Shown piece after piece: positions 54,833 through 64,000 of a stretch of 64,000 nt of DNA. A program made the position numbers and the translations under genes. Source of the DNA: HB2-32-21 sp003448675 (GTDB taxonomy: Bacteria; Pseudomonadota; Gammaproteobacteria; Pseudomonadales; Porticoccaceae); the NCBI GenBank assembly GCA_041584755.1, contig JBFHDK010000005.1:1-64000 (forward strand), given 5' to 3'. The notes under the pieces were generated by a model, which did not search any database, was not told where the DNA came from, and worked only from the letters and a program-made list of their open reading frames with translations. How positions within the stretch are numbered: position 1 is the first letter of the stretch; every line of letters starts with the position of its first letter.

Positions 54833-56188
54833 ATGGCAGTTATTGAAATGATTTTTTACACACTGATTGTTCTCGGTGTGTTGGTGACCTTCCATGAGTT
54901 CGGTCATTTCTGGGTGGCCCGACGCTGCGGCATCCGGGTTCTGCGTTTTTCCATCGGTTTTGGTCCCGGTCTGCTGCGCTGGCGCGACCGGCAGGGCACC
55001 GAGTTTGTGATTGCCGCTCTGCCCCTGGGGGGGTACGTGAAAATGGTCGATGAAAGGGAAGGGGAGGTAGCCGAAGCCGACCTGCCCCATGCCTTTAATC
55101 GCAAACCCGTTGCGCAGCGCATGGCGACGGTGGCTGCCGGGCCGCTGGCTAACTTTCTGCTCGCCGTAGTCGCCTACTGGATCGTGTTTATGCTGGGGGT
55201 CCAGGGAATCGCACCTATTGTCGATGGGGTCAAGCCGGGTTCCGTCGCCGATCTGGCCGGTTTGGAGCCAGGTCAGGAAATTATCGCGGTTGATGGTAAG
55301 GCAGTCGCTACCTGGCAGGACCTGGGCGAGAGTTTGGTTAACCGCATCGGCGAAGATGGCACCATACGGTTTACGGTGCGCTATCCCGATTCGAATCTCG
55401 AATATGACAGCGAAGCACCGCTGGGCGGCTGGGACGTCGATGCCAAGGAGCCTGACCCAATTGGTGGCATTGGCATCACCCTGTTTCGACCTAGAGTGTT
55501 GCCCATTGCTGATCAGATCACTCCTGGCAGCGCCGCTGAGCAGGCGGGGATGAAAAGCGGGGATCGGGTATTGGCGGTCGACGGCACCGAAATTGAACAC
55601 TGGTCCCAATGGGTCGACTATGTGCGGGCTCGACCGGGGCAGAATATGTCGGTGCTGATTGAGCGTGATGACCAAACGTTAGCGTTGGCTATGACGCCCA
55701 AGCCGGTGGCCAGCGAGAGTAATGAAACCATTGGCCAAGTGGGTATGTCCGTGCAGGTGCCGGAGTGGCCGGAAGACTTGTATCGGCACAGCCAGTATGG
55801 GCCGGCTACTGCGTTTACCAAAGCCTGGTCCCAAACCGGCCAAACTACCCTGATGATTCTGGGCTCGGTGAAGAAGATGATCTTTGGCGATATTTCCCTG
55901 GATCACTTGAGTGGCCCCATCACCATTGCTAAAGTAGCGGGCGCTTCGGCCAGTTACGGCCTGGTGGCATTTCTCCAGTTCATGGCGCTACTCAGTGTGA
56001 GTCTTGGAGTACTTAATCTGCTACCCATTCCGGTGCTGGATGGTGGCCATTTGGCTTACTATTTCGCCGAACTGATCAAGGGTAGCCCGGTTTCAATGAA
56101 AACCCAGGAGTTGGGTTACCGGCTTGGCCTGTTTTTAATTGTCGGACTGATGGTGCTGGCGCTGTACAACGACATAGCACGGCTATAG
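54833..56188 (+). CDS. rseP: site-2 zinc metalloprotease RseP
   Basis: 451 residues. Zinc motif HEFGH at 21-25 in the first helix; second catalytic motif LLPIPVLDGGH near 395 carries the metal Asp. Two PDZ domains lie between (about 115-220 and 220-310). Cleaves RseA to free sigma-E in the envelope-stress response, in which bamA is a target in E. coli. The start is ATG 54833; a longer frame upstream adds a non-family segment. Confidence 0.95.
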   Translation: MAVIEMIFYTLIVLGVLVTFHEFGHFWVARRCGIRVLRFSIGFGPGLLRWRDRQGTEFVIAALPLGGYVKMVDEREGEVAEADLPHAFNRKPVAQRMATVAAGPLANFLLAVVAYWIVFMLGVQGIAPIVDGVKPGSVADLAGLEPGQEIIAVDGKAVATWQDLGESLVNRIGEDGTIRFTVRYPDSNLEYDSEAPLGGWDVDAKEPDPIGGIGITLFRPRVLPIADQITPGSAAEQAGMKSGDRVLAVDGTEIEHWSQWVDYVRARPGQNMSVLIERDDQTLALAMTPKPVASESNETIGQVGMSVQVPEWPEDLYRHSQYGPATAFTKAWSQTGQTTLMILGSVKKMIFGDISLDHLSGPITIAKVAGASASYGLVAFLQFMALLSVSLGVLNLLPIPVLDGGHLAYYFAELIKGSPVSMKTQELGYRLGLFLIVGLMVLALYNDIARL

Positions 56189-56233
56189 CTGATCGCTTAT
56201 AACTGGCCCGAACAACGAGTCCGAATACAATAG

Positions 56234-58558
56234 ATGAAACGCTTTTTATCACCGCTAGCACCGCTCCTGTTATTCCTTTATTTCCAGTTGGCTAACGCTA
56301 ACGTGTTCCAGATCGAAGATATTCGAGTCGACGGTCTGCAGCGTGTTTCGGCCGGCACGGTATTTGCCGCGCTTCCCGTGCAGGCAGGCGATCTGGTCGA
56401 TGAAGAAAGTATTCGTGGTGCTACTCGGGCATTGTTCCAAACCGGATATTTCGATGATATACGTATTGCCCGTGACAACAATGTCCTGGTGATAATCGTT
56501 ACTGAGCGACCAGCGGTTGCTGAGATCAATATTACCGGCAACAAGGCCATCGAAACGGACCAGTTACTGCAGGCCCTGCGTGACGCCGGTCTTGATGAAG
56601 GACAGATTTTCAGGGAAGCGGTGCTGCAGGGTATGAGCCAGGAGCTCCGCCGCCAGTATGTTTCCCAGGGCCGTTACGGCGCTGATGTTATTGCCGATGT
56701 CACAGAGCTGCCCCGTAACCGGGTGGCGGTGACGCTGACCATTGATGAAGGCTCGGTGGCGGCGATCAAACACATCAACATCGTCGGCAACGAGATTTTT
56801 GACGATGACACTCTGGTCGGATTATTTGAGCTGAAAACCACTGGACTGTTGTCATTTTTTACCAACGATGACAAATACGCCCGGGAGAAGTTATCCGGCG
56901 ATCTGGAGCGTCTCGAGTCCTGGTATCTTGATCGTGGTTATCTCAAGTTTTCCATCGACTCGACCCAGGTTTCCATCAACCCGGATCGGGATACGGTTTT
57001 TATCACCGTCAACATCAACGAGGGTGAGGTCTACACCGTAAACAAGGTTGAACTGGCCGGCGAGTTGATATTGCCTGAAGAGCAAATGCGCGCCTTGATC
57101 ATCATGCGTGAAGGACTGACCTATTCCCAGGCCTTGATGACTAAAACCAAGGAGTTTTTAACCAAGCGGCTTGGCGCCGAGGGTTATACCTTCGCCGAGG
57201 TGGAGGCCTACCCGGAAGTCAATGATGAAGACCAAACCGCCAAGGTCACGTTTTTCGTTAATCCCGGCAAGCGGGCCTATGTTCGTCGTATTGAATTTCG
57301 CGGCAATACCAAAACCGATGACCAAGTGTTGCGCCGGGAGATGCGCCAGCTTGAAGCCGCATCGGCATCCACCGAATTGATAGAACATTCCAAAGTGCGA
57401 CTTGAACGTCTGGGCCACTTTAAGGAAGTTAAGGTGGAAACCCGGGAGGTGCCGGGCACCAACGATCAACTGGATGTGTTTTATACAGTGGAGGAGCAAC
57501 CTTCGGGGAGTGTTGGCGCCAGCCTCGGGGTCGCACAGGGCTCGGGTTTGATTCTGGGTGGCAACATTCAGGAAAAGAACTTTCTGGGAACCGGCTACGC
57601 GGTCAGTTTCGGTGTAAACCGCAGCCGCTATCGTACCAGCGCCACCATTGCCGCCAGCGACCCCTATTTCACCAAGGATGGCGTCAGCGCCGGTTACCGT
57701 TTTTCCTTTACTTCGACCGATTATGGTGACTTTGACGTTGCGGAATATACCTCCGACAGTTTTGTTACTGGCGTTACTTTTGGTTATCCGTTAAGTGAGA
57801 TTTCACGGATCAGTTATGGGGTCAGCATTGAGAGTCTGTCTATTGACGTGGGTGTTTTCCCCTCGCTTGAGATAGTCCAGTTTCTTCAGGACAATGGAGA
57901 TAACTACACTTTCCTGACCGGCAATTTAAACTGGTCGCGCTCGACGCTCAATCGGGGCATCCTGGCGACTCGCGGGACTTCTCAGCGCGCCGGAGTGGAG
58001 TTTACGGTACCCGGCGCTGATCTTGAATTTGTAAAATTCAGTTATAACGCCCAGTACTTCAGACCGATTACCAATAGTCTGACGCTGCGTTTGCGAACTG
58101 ATCTAGGCTACGGCATAGGTTTCGGGAACAACGACCGCTTGCCGTTTTTCAAAAATTATTACGGTGGCGGATTTAATTCCGTGCGCGGTTTCAAGCGTAA
58201 CTCCATGGGTCCCCAGGATACGCCGGTGCCGGGTTTTGATGATCCCGATCCCTTCGGTGGTAACGTCAAGGTTGTCGGTAGTGCGGAGTTGATTTTCCCG
58301 GTGCCGTTTATGAAGGATAATCGCAGTGTGCAGGCGGCGGTCTTCTTTGATGCCGGGAATATCTTTGATACGGATTGTAATGATTTCCAGGAAAACTGTT
58401 TCACCCCGGATATGGGGGAATTGCGGTACTCTTTCGGAATTGGCGGTACCTGGATCAGCGGCTTTGGGCCGATTACCGTGAGTTTGGCTTCGCCGCTCAA
58501 TGACAGTGAGTTTGATGAGACAGAGGTCTTCCAGTTCTCCATGGGGCAGGGTTTTTGA
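56234..58558 (+). CDS. bamA: outer membrane protein assembly factor BamA
   Basis: 774 residues. Signal peptide (about 1-22), five POTRA domains (about 23-425) starting FQIEDIRVDGLQRVSAGTVF, and a 16-strand barrel. The loop 6 motif VRGFKRNSMGPQ is near 654, and the protein ends in a Phe (FSMGQGF), as outer-membrane proteins do. Core of the BAM machine that inserts barrels. Confidence 0.97.
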   Translation: MKRFLSPLAPLLLFLYFQLANANVFQIEDIRVDGLQRVSAGTVFAALPVQAGDLVDEESIRGATRALFQTGYFDDIRIARDNNVLVIIVTERPAVAEINITGNKAIETDQLLQALRDAGLDEGQIFREAVLQGMSQELRRQYVSQGRYGADVIADVTELPRNRVAVTLTIDEGSVAAIKHINIVGNEIFDDDTLVGLFELKTTGLLSFFTNDDKYAREKLSGDLERLESWYLDRGYLKFSIDSTQVSINPDRDTVFITVNINEGEVYTVNKVELAGELILPEEQMRALIIMREGLTYSQALMTKTKEFLTKRLGAEGYTFAEVEAYPEVNDEDQTAKVTFFVNPGKRAYVRRIEFRGNTKTDDQVLRREMRQLEAASASTELIEHSKVRLERLGHFKEVKVETREVPGTNDQLDVFYTVEEQPSGSVGASLGVAQGSGLILGGNIQEKNFLGTGYAVSFGVNRSRYRTSATIAASDPYFTKDGVSAGYRFSFTSTDYGDFDVAEYTSDSFVTGVTFGYPLSEISRISYGVSIESLSIDVGVFPSLEIVQFLQDNGDNYTFLTGNLNWSRSTLNRGILATRGTSQRAGVEFTVPGADLEFVKFSYNAQYFRPITNSLTLRLRTDLGYGIGFGNNDRLPFFKNYYGGGFNSVRGFKRNSMGPQDTPVPGFDDPDPFGGNVKVVGSAELIFPVPFMKDNRSVQAAVFFDAGNIFDTDCNDFQENCFTPDMGELRYSFGIGGTWISGFGPITVSLASPLNDSEFDETEVFQFSMGQGF

Positions 58559-58603
58559 CCAACGGTGTTAACTTAAATTTCGATGAGTAAATAAGGGGAT
58601 CGT

Positions 58604-59113
58604 GTGAAAAAGTATTTCATTGCAACAATGTGTTTTTTGACACTCAGCGCCGGCGCACTGGCGGAAACAAAAATTGCCGTGGTGGATGTAGCACGAGCAA
58701 TTTTCAGCACCGAGGTCGCTAAAAAACGGCAGAAGGAAATGCAAGCGGGTTCGGAATTTTCCACCCAACAGGCCAAATACGATAGCCTGGCCGCGGATAT
58801 GAAAGCATTGCAAAAGGAAGTCGAGGGCAAGGCCATGACCTTGTCCAAGGAGCAAGCGGCTGACTACCAGAAAAAAATGGAATATCTGCGCGCAGATCTC
58901 GACCTGGTGTCGAGAAAGCTCCAGGCGGAAATCCAGAGTTTGCAAAACCGTATCATGCAGGAGTTGCAACCCAAGGCGCTGGAGGCGGTGAAAGAGCTGG
59001 TAACCGAAGAGCAGATTACCTTGCTGTTACAGCGAGAAGCTGTTATTTCCGCAACGCCGGAGATGGATCTTACCTCTAAGTTGATCGATCGCCTAAACAA
59101 CAAATCCAGTTAA
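58604..59113 (+). CDS. skp: periplasmic chaperone Skp/OmpH
   Basis: 169 residues. Signal peptide (about 1-20), a short beta segment KIAVVDVARAIFSTE, and a long helical arm rich in Lys/Gln/Glu (about 45-130) that forms the tentacles of the trimer. Holds unfolded outer-membrane proteins for BamA, whose gene is directly upstream. The start is GTG 58604 with AGGGGA upstream. Confidence 0.94.
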   Translation: MKKYFIATMCFLTLSAGALAETKIAVVDVARAIFSTEVAKKRQKEMQAGSEFSTQQAKYDSLAADMKALQKEVEGKAMTLSKEQAADYQKKMEYLRADLDLVSRKLQAEIQSLQNRIMQELQPKALEAVKELVTEEQITLLLQREAVISATPEMDLTSKLIDRLNNKSS

Positions 59114-59286
59114 GCTGCGGGTAACTTGCGATCGCGGTGGGGAATACAGCACTTTTTCGCGATGCCGGTGGTAACGGTTTGTATATCGGTTAAGCAGTGA
59201 TGAATAGCGCTCCTGGAGTTGGCTAGGGGTTGCCGGCTCGGCTGTGTATGGCGGATGGCTCGGGTTTCTAAGAGGGGGTTGCCGGG

Positions 59287-60306
59287 ATGACTAATTCCTA
59301 TAGTTTGCGGGATTGCGCGGATTTTCTGGGTGCGGAATTAGTAGGCGACCCCGACCGCCTCATTACCGGACTCAACTCCCTCAGTGAGGCCGGACCGGGG
59401 GATCTGACTTTTCTTGCCAATAAAACTTATCGACAACTCCTGTCTACAACCCGCGCGGCTGCCGTAATTCTCGCATCGGGTGACGCCCCGGATTACAAAG
59501 GCAATGCGCTGGTGCTGAAAAACCCCTATGCCGCCTATGCGCGCATGACCGCCTGGTTCAACAATGCGCCGGCGTCACAACCCGGACGTCACCCCAGTAG
59601 CGTGATTGCCGATAGTGCGGCGATTTCTCCGGAGGCCAGCATTGGCCCCTGTGCCGTGATTGGCGAGGGTGTGGTGATAGCACCGGCCGTGGTAGTCGGT
59701 GCCGGAACATGGATTGGCAATGACTGCAGCATCGGCGAAAGCACGCTAATTTCAGCCAATGTCAGCATCTATCATGGTGTCAGCATTGGCGCCCACTGCC
59801 GAATACACAGTGGTGCTGTTATTGGCGCTGACGGTTTCGGTTTTGCCAATGATGGTGGCGAGTGGGTCAAAATTCACCAGCTGGGCGGTGTCAAAATAGG
59901 TGACCGGGTAGAAATCGGTGCTTGCACCACCATCGACCGGGGCGCCCTCGGCGACACAGTTATTGATGATGGCGTTGTGCTTGATAATCACGTTCAGGTC
60001 GCTCACAACGTCAAGATTGGTGAAAATACCGCCATGGCCGCCTACGCTGGTATCGCTGGCAGCACCACTATTGGGAAAAACTGCATCTTTGCCGGCCAGT
60101 CGGGCGCCGTTGGTCATGTCACTATCTGTGACAATGTTCAGGCGATGGCGCGTACCGCGCTGTCTAAATCCATCGACAAGCCCGGCTCCTATTCGTCCGG
60201 CATTCATATGTACGAAACCGCTAAATGGCGAAAAAACGCCGCCCGCTTTGGCCAGCTCGACGATATGGCGCGACGCCTGAAAGCCCTAGAGCAAAAGTTA
60301 AAATAG
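59287..60306 (+). CDS. lpxD: UDP-3-O-(3-hydroxyacyl)glucosamine N-acyltransferase
   Basis: 339 residues. N-terminal uridine-binding domain (1-100), then a left-handed beta-helix of hexapeptide repeats (about 103-300). The catalytic His is in the VQVAHNVKIGENT segment near 239. Third step of lipid A synthesis. C-terminal helix (WRKNAARFGQLDDMARRL). 173 non-coding bases separate it from skp. Confidence 0.96.
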   Translation: MTNSYSLRDCADFLGAELVGDPDRLITGLNSLSEAGPGDLTFLANKTYRQLLSTTRAAAVILASGDAPDYKGNALVLKNPYAAYARMTAWFNNAPASQPGRHPSSVIADSAAISPEASIGPCAVIGEGVVIAPAVVVGAGTWIGNDCSIGESTLISANVSIYHGVSIGAHCRIHSGAVIGADGFGFANDGGEWVKIHQLGGVKIGDRVEIGACTTIDRGALGDTVIDDGVVLDNHVQVAHNVKIGENTAMAAYAGIAGSTTIGKNCIFAGQSGAVGHVTICDNVQAMARTALSKSIDKPGSYSSGIHMYETAKWRKNAARFGQLDDMARRLKALEQKLK

Positions 60307-60339
60307 TGGCCCGCCCCTTTTCCCAGACTGAGAGTCCTG

Positions 60340-60783
60340 ATGCAAATTGAAGATATTAAAAAGCTCCTGCCCCATCGCTATCCCTACCTGCTGGTGGATC
60401 GGGTGGTCGAATTGGAGCTGGGTGAACGTATCCTCGCCTATAAAAATATAACCGCGAACGAGGAAGTGTTTAACGGTCACTTTCCCGAGGAGCCGATTTT
60501 CCCCGGGGTGATGATTATCGAAGCCATGGCCCAGGCGGCCGGCATCCTCGGTTTTGCCACCGTTAACAAACAACCCGATGACGATTCACTGTATCTTTTT
60601 GCCGGCGTTGACGGTGTGCGTTTCAAGCGCCCGGTGGTGCCGGGGGATAAACTGATGCTGGAAGCGGAAATCGATTCCGGCAAGCGCAACATCTGGCGAT
60701 TCAAATGCCGATCCACGGTTGACGGGCAACTCGCCTGTCAAGCGACTATTCTCTGTGCCTTGCAGGGCTTTAATCAACCATGA
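60340..60783 (+). CDS. fabZ: 3-hydroxyacyl-ACP dehydratase FabZ
   Basis: 147 residues. Hot-dog fold with the catalytic His47 in NGHFPEEPIFPGV and Glu61 in IIEAMAQ. Dehydrates hydroxyacyl-ACP in fatty-acid elongation and competes with LpxA for the same substrate. Overlaps lpxA by four bases. Confidence 0.97.
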   Translation: MQIEDIKKLLPHRYPYLLVDRVVELELGERILAYKNITANEEVFNGHFPEEPIFPGVMIIEAMAQAAGILGFATVNKQPDDDSLYLFAGVDGVRFKRPVVPGDKLMLEAEIDSGKRNIWRFKCRSTVDGQLACQATILCALQGFNQP

Positions 60784-61556
60784 CCAATATTCACCCCACC
60801 GCTGTCGTTGATCCTTCCGCAGAGCTGGGTAAGGGTGTTGAGATCGGGCCACTTTCAGTGGTTGGTCCTGGGGTGACGATTGGCGATGGCACCGTGATCG
60901 AGTCCCACGCGGTGATTAAGGGCTGCACTACAATCGGTCGAGAGAATCGGATTTTTCAGTTCGCCACTATTGGTGAAGACACGCCGGATATGAAATACAA
61001 GGGCGAGCCGACCCGCCTGATTATTGGCGATCGCAATATCTTTCGTGAGGGGGTGACGGCCCACCGGGGTACTATCCAGGATCAGGGCGAAACCCGCGTC
61101 GGCAATGACAACCTGTTTATGGCCTACGTTCACATTGGTCACGATTGCGTGGTCGGCAACCACACGATTTTCGTGAACAATGCCTCTATTTCCGGCCACA
61201 TCCATGTGGGTGATTGGGCATTTTTATCCGGGTATACCCTGATTCACCAGTTTGTACACATTGGTCCCTACTCCTTTCTTGGCGCCGGCGCCTACCTGAA
61301 TCAGGATTTGCCCGCTTACGTGATGGCTGCCGGTCATCCGGCGGCGCCACGAACCATTAACAAAGTGGGCTTGGAGCGCCGGGGTTTTAGCAAGGCGCAG
61401 ATTGCAGCTATCAACAGAGCCTACAAGACGTTTTACCGGCGGGGTTTGAAGCAGGAAGAAGCCCTGATCCAGCTTGAGTCCCAGACGGAACATAGCGACG
61501 TACTCAAACCTTTCATCGATTCCATCCGCGATTCCCAACGCGGCGTTATTCGCTAG
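60780..61556 (+). CDS. lpxA: UDP-N-acetylglucosamine acyltransferase
   Basis: 258 residues. Left-handed beta-helix (hexapeptide repeats to about 190) and a helical C-terminus. The catalytic His corresponds to the second His in VHIGHDC (about 121). First step of lipid A synthesis. ATG overlaps the fabZ stop. Confidence 0.97.
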   Translation: MTNIHPTAVVDPSAELGKGVEIGPLSVVGPGVTIGDGTVIESHAVIKGCTTIGRENRIFQFATIGEDTPDMKYKGEPTRLIIGDRNIFREGVTAHRGTIQDQGETRVGNDNLFMAYVHIGHDCVVGNHTIFVNNASISGHIHVGDWAFLSGYTLIHQFVHIGPYSFLGAGAYLNQDLPAYVMAAGHPAAPRTINKVGLERRGFSKAQIAAINRAYKTFYRRGLKQEEALIQLESQTEHSDVLKPFIDSIRDSQRGVIR

Positions 61557-61563
61557 TTCAACC

Positions 61564-62733
61564 ATGAAGCCCTCGGGCCCTCGTATCGGTTTGGTAGCAG
61601 GGGAGATGTCCGGTGATCGCCTGGGCGCTTCGCTGATGTTGGCTATTCGGGCTAGGGTGCCAGAGGTCCAGTTTGAGGGGATTGGTGGGCCTCTGATGAA
61701 GGCGGCGGGGCTGGATTCGCTCTACCCCATGGAAGCGCTATCGGTAATGGGGTTGGTGGAACCGCTTAAAAATCTGCCTGAATTGCTGCGTATGCGCCGG
61801 GGCTTGTCGCGGCATTTTCTGTCCCGACCGCCGGCGGCTTTTATCGGTATCGATGCGCCGGATTTTAACCTTGGCCTGGAATTGAAGCTGCACGGCGCTG
61901 GCATCAAAACTGTTCACTATGTCAGCCCTTCGGTGTGGGCCTGGCGCCAGGGACGGATAAAAAAAATCGCCCGCGCTGTCGATCATATGTTGACGCTATT
62001 GCCCTTTGAGGCGGACTTTTACCGACGCCACAAGGTGCCAGTGACCTTTGTCGGTCATCCTCTGGCGGATGAGTTACCCCTGGAGCCCAATCGCGATGCA
62101 GCCCGAACAGCCCTCGGTATGACTGCCGACGATGGGCCATTGCTGGCTATACTGCCCGGCAGTCGCAAGGGTGAAATAGAACATCTCGGTTGTTTGTTTC
62201 TGGAAACAGCCCAGCGTTGTCAGCAGGCATTGCCGGCGTTGCGCTTTTTGATTCCAGCGGCGAATGCGGCGCGTCGTCAACAACTCGATGCGTTACTGAG
62301 GGACTTTCCGAACCTGCCGGTCCAGATATTCGACGGTCAGTCCCATGAAGTCATGGCCGCTGCTGATGCCGTCTTGCTGGCGTCGGGTACCACCGCTCTT
62401 GAAGCCATGCTGCTGAAAAAGCCCATGGTGGTGAGTTATAAAACCGGCTGGCTCAGCCACGCTATTATTTCGCGCATGCTTAAAGTCCCTTATGTATCGC
62501 TGCCCAACCTGCTTGCCGGGGAAACTTTGGTACCGGAATTGCTGCAGAAAGAAGCGACCGTGGATCAGTTGAGCGAACAGGTGCTGGCGGCATTGGGGGA
62601 ATCTGATCAACGTAGCGCGCTGCTTCAGCGCTTTACGGAGCTTCACCGGACGTTGCGGGGCGGCGCCGGTGAACGGGCTGCCAATGCGGTGCTGTCCCTG
62701 ATGGAAGGCGAGAAGGTAAACGTCGGTTCGTGA
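61564..62733 (+). CDS. lpxB: lipid A disaccharide synthase
   Basis: 389 residues. GT-B/GT19 glycosyltransferase: GEMSGDRLGASL at the N-terminus, SPSVWAWRQGRI near 121, ILPGSRKGEI near 197 and the donor-site SGTTALEAML near 276. Joins two acylated glucosamines. ATG 61564 lies 7 bases after lpxA; a longer frame overlapping lpxA adds no family sequence. Confidence 0.96.
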   Translation: MKPSGPRIGLVAGEMSGDRLGASLMLAIRARVPEVQFEGIGGPLMKAAGLDSLYPMEALSVMGLVEPLKNLPELLRMRRGLSRHFLSRPPAAFIGIDAPDFNLGLELKLHGAGIKTVHYVSPSVWAWRQGRIKKIARAVDHMLTLLPFEADFYRRHKVPVTFVGHPLADELPLEPNRDAARTALGMTADDGPLLAILPGSRKGEIEHLGCLFLETAQRCQQALPALRFLIPAANAARRQQLDALLRDFPNLPVQIFDGQSHEVMAAADAVLLASGTTALEAMLLKKPMVVSYKTGWLSHAIISRMLKVPYVSLPNLLAGETLVPELLQKEATVDQLSEQVLAALGESDQRSALLQRFTELHRTLRGGAGERAANAVLSLMEGEKVNVGS

Positions 62734-63350
62734 AGGCTGTGGATATTCCCTATCAAGGCGCGTTGCTGGCCGGTGTTGATGAAGTGGGTCGCGGTCCCCT
62801 GGCCGGGGAAGTGGTGGCCGCCGCGGTTATTCTCGACAGTGATCGCCCCATTGAAGGCCTGGCGGATTCGAAAAAACTATCTGCTTCGAGGCGCGAGATC
62901 CTTGCCGACGAGATTATCGCCAAGGCGCGTGGTTACGGCCTGGGTCGCGCCAGTGTTGCGGAAATTGATGAGATAAATATCCTGCAGGCCAGCCTGTTGG
63001 CTATGAAGCGAGCGGCAGAGGCCTTGACCATTCGGCCAGAGTTCGTGGTGGTTGACGGCAACCGCTGTCCCGACTGGGACTTGCCATCATGCAGTATCGT
63101 CAAAGGCGACAGCAAGGTGGCGGCCATCAGCGCGGCTTCCATTCTGGCGAAGGTGGTGCGCGACCGTGATATGTGCGCGCTGGACGATCTCTGGCCTGGC
63201 TACGGTTTTTCCGCGCACAAAGGTTATGGCACCCGGCAGCACTTAACGGCTTTGGCTCAGCTCGGACCCTGTCCCGCGCACCGGATCAGCTTCAAACCGG
63301 TGACGGCCTGTCTACAAAGACCACATCGATCGACGGATAGGGTCACTTAA
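62730..63350 (+). CDS. rnhB: ribonuclease HII
   Basis: 206 residues. The catalytic Asp-Glu pair is in AGVDEVGRGPLAG (17-18), with further acids in VVVDGNRCPDW and in the AKVVRDRDM segment. Removes single ribonucleotides and RNA-DNA hybrids. The start is GTG 62730, overlapping the lpxB stop. The C-terminus is Arg/Thr-rich. Confidence 0.95.
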   Translation: MKAVDIPYQGALLAGVDEVGRGPLAGEVVAAAVILDSDRPIEGLADSKKLSASRREILADEIIAKARGYGLGRASVAEIDEINILQASLLAMKRAAEALTIRPEFVVVDGNRCPDWDLPSCSIVKGDSKVAAISAASILAKVVRDRDMCALDDLWPGYGFSAHKGYGTRQHLTALAQLGPCPAHRISFKPVTACLQRPHRSTDRVT

Positions 63351-63521
63351 CGTGCTAAACCCGTTGCATGCTTCTCTTTGGTGCAGGAAAATCCGAGATG
63401 ATTTCTTAGGTCACTGGCGCGCATGGGTGGATGGCTGAACAATGAATGACGAGCATAAAAACACAGGAATACTCGGACCGTTGCCAGGTGATGATAGTGC
63501 AAGCATAGTGGGGTGCGGGAA

Positions 63522-64000
63522 ATGACTTACGCGCAAATCACCGGCTGGGGCGCCTGTTTACCGCCGGCGCGGCTCAGCAATGACGAAATTGCTACCTTCA
63601 TGGATACCTCCGACGAGTGGATCGTCGAGCGTACCGGCATTAAAGTCAGGCGCATCAGTCACGTCACCAATGCCAAGCTCGCTCATGTGGCGGCCAGCCG
63701 GGCTCTGGCCTGTGCTGGCGTGGCGCCGGAAAATGTCGATGTCATTGCCTACGGCACCACAACCCCCGATGAGGTGATTCCCAATACGGCGTCCATGTTG
63801 CAGTGCTCGCTGGGCGCCGCCAATGCCGCTTGCTTTGATCTAAATGCCGCCTGTACCGGATTTTTGTATGCCTTTAACTTCATGTCAGACATGATCCGGG
63901 GCGGTAGCGCCAAAACCATTCTGGTGGTTGGCTCGGAGCGGCTGAGTTCCCTGATGAACTGGTCCCGACGCGACTCCGCCATTTTGTTTGGCGATGGCGC
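63522..64000 (+). CDS. 3-oxoacyl-ACP synthase III family protein, cut off by window edge
   Basis: About 159 N-terminal residues are visible. FabH-like: DTSDEWIVERTGIKVRRI near 30-47, catalytic Cys in NAACTGFLYAF (about 111), and SAILFGDGA at the cut. The catalytic His and Asn lie outside. Housekeeping FabH or a secondary-metabolism or beta-lactone (OleC-linked) relative cannot be told apart from this half. There are 171 bases between it and rnhB, so a separate promoter is likely. Confidence 0.85.
   Translation, partial: MTYAQITGWGACLPPARLSNDEIATFMDTSDEWIVERTGIKVRRISHVTNAKLAHVAASRALACAGVAPENVDVIAYGTTTPDEVIPNTASMLQCSLGAANAACFDLNAACTGFLYAFNFMSDMIRGGSAKTILVVGSERLSSLMNWSRRDSAILFGDG

Noticed and set aside
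1..64000. CRISPR arrays, prophage, toxin-antitoxin or defence systems
   Set aside because: No regular direct repeats with spacers, no phage structural genes, and no recognised defence or toxin domains were seen.

Overview
The window is a chromosome segment from a Gram-negative gammaproteobacterium. Supporting evidence is the lipopolysaccharide and outer-membrane genes (bamA, skp, lpxD, fabZ, lpxA, lpxB, lolA), the cbb3 oxidase cluster, monomeric isocitrate dehydrogenase, and two gene orders. The order roxA-purB-hflD-mnmA-nudJ-rluE-icd-cspD-clpS-clpA-infA-bpt-aat-trxB-ftsK-lolA-rarA-crcB-serS-cysG is close to that of Pseudomonas and, in part, E. coli. The species cannot be named from sequence alone; a marine, aerobic or microaerobic Pseudomonadales/Cellvibrionales-type bacterium is a reasonable guess.

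Layout. 0-5 kb: a phosphoribosyltransferase (cut by the window edge), a c5-type cytochrome lipoprotein, a lone acyl-CoA carboxylase beta subunit, and an nfeD-slipin membrane-quality pair. 5.2-15 kb: the complete cbb3 oxidase operon ccoNOQP followed by the assembly genes ccoG, ccoH, ccoI, ccoS, a TauE/SafE-family membrane protein and a Yip1-family membrane protein. FNR/Anr-type boxes at the right distance from -10 elements precede ccoN (8/10 match) and the Yip1 gene (10/10 match), suggesting both are switched on when oxygen is low. 15.1-23.1 kb: tRNA-Asn, uvrB, then a minus-strand run of roxA, purB, hflD, mnmA, nudJ and rluE. 23.2-41.2 kb: central metabolism, proteolysis (ClpS/ClpA with the N-end-rule transferases Bpt and Aat), cell division and DNA translocation (ftsK), lolA, rarA, crcB, serS, cysG and gor.

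41.3-48.4 kb is the accessory part. It holds a zinc alcohol dehydrogenase, a small acidic protein, tRNA-Ser(GGA), a decayed IS3-family element directly beside the tRNA, an orphan DUF1329 protein, a possible small membrane protein, a frameshifted acyl-CoA dehydrogenase-like pseudogene and a metallo-beta-lactamase-fold hydrolase. 48.5-63.4 kb is the conserved translation and envelope block rpsB-tsf-pyrH-frr-uppS-cdsA-dxr-rseP-bamA-skp-lpxD-fabZ-lpxA-lpxB-rnhB. A FabH-like ketosynthase begins at 63.5 kb, where many relatives carry dnaE.

Most of the window is ordinary core genome. The most useful non-routine signals are the consensus FNR/Anr promoter of the Yip1 gene, the decayed islet beside tRNA-Ser, the twice-frameshifted acyl-CoA dehydrogenase remnant, and the stringent-type promoter and leader of rpsB. 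I found no CRISPR array, phage or clearly new defence system.
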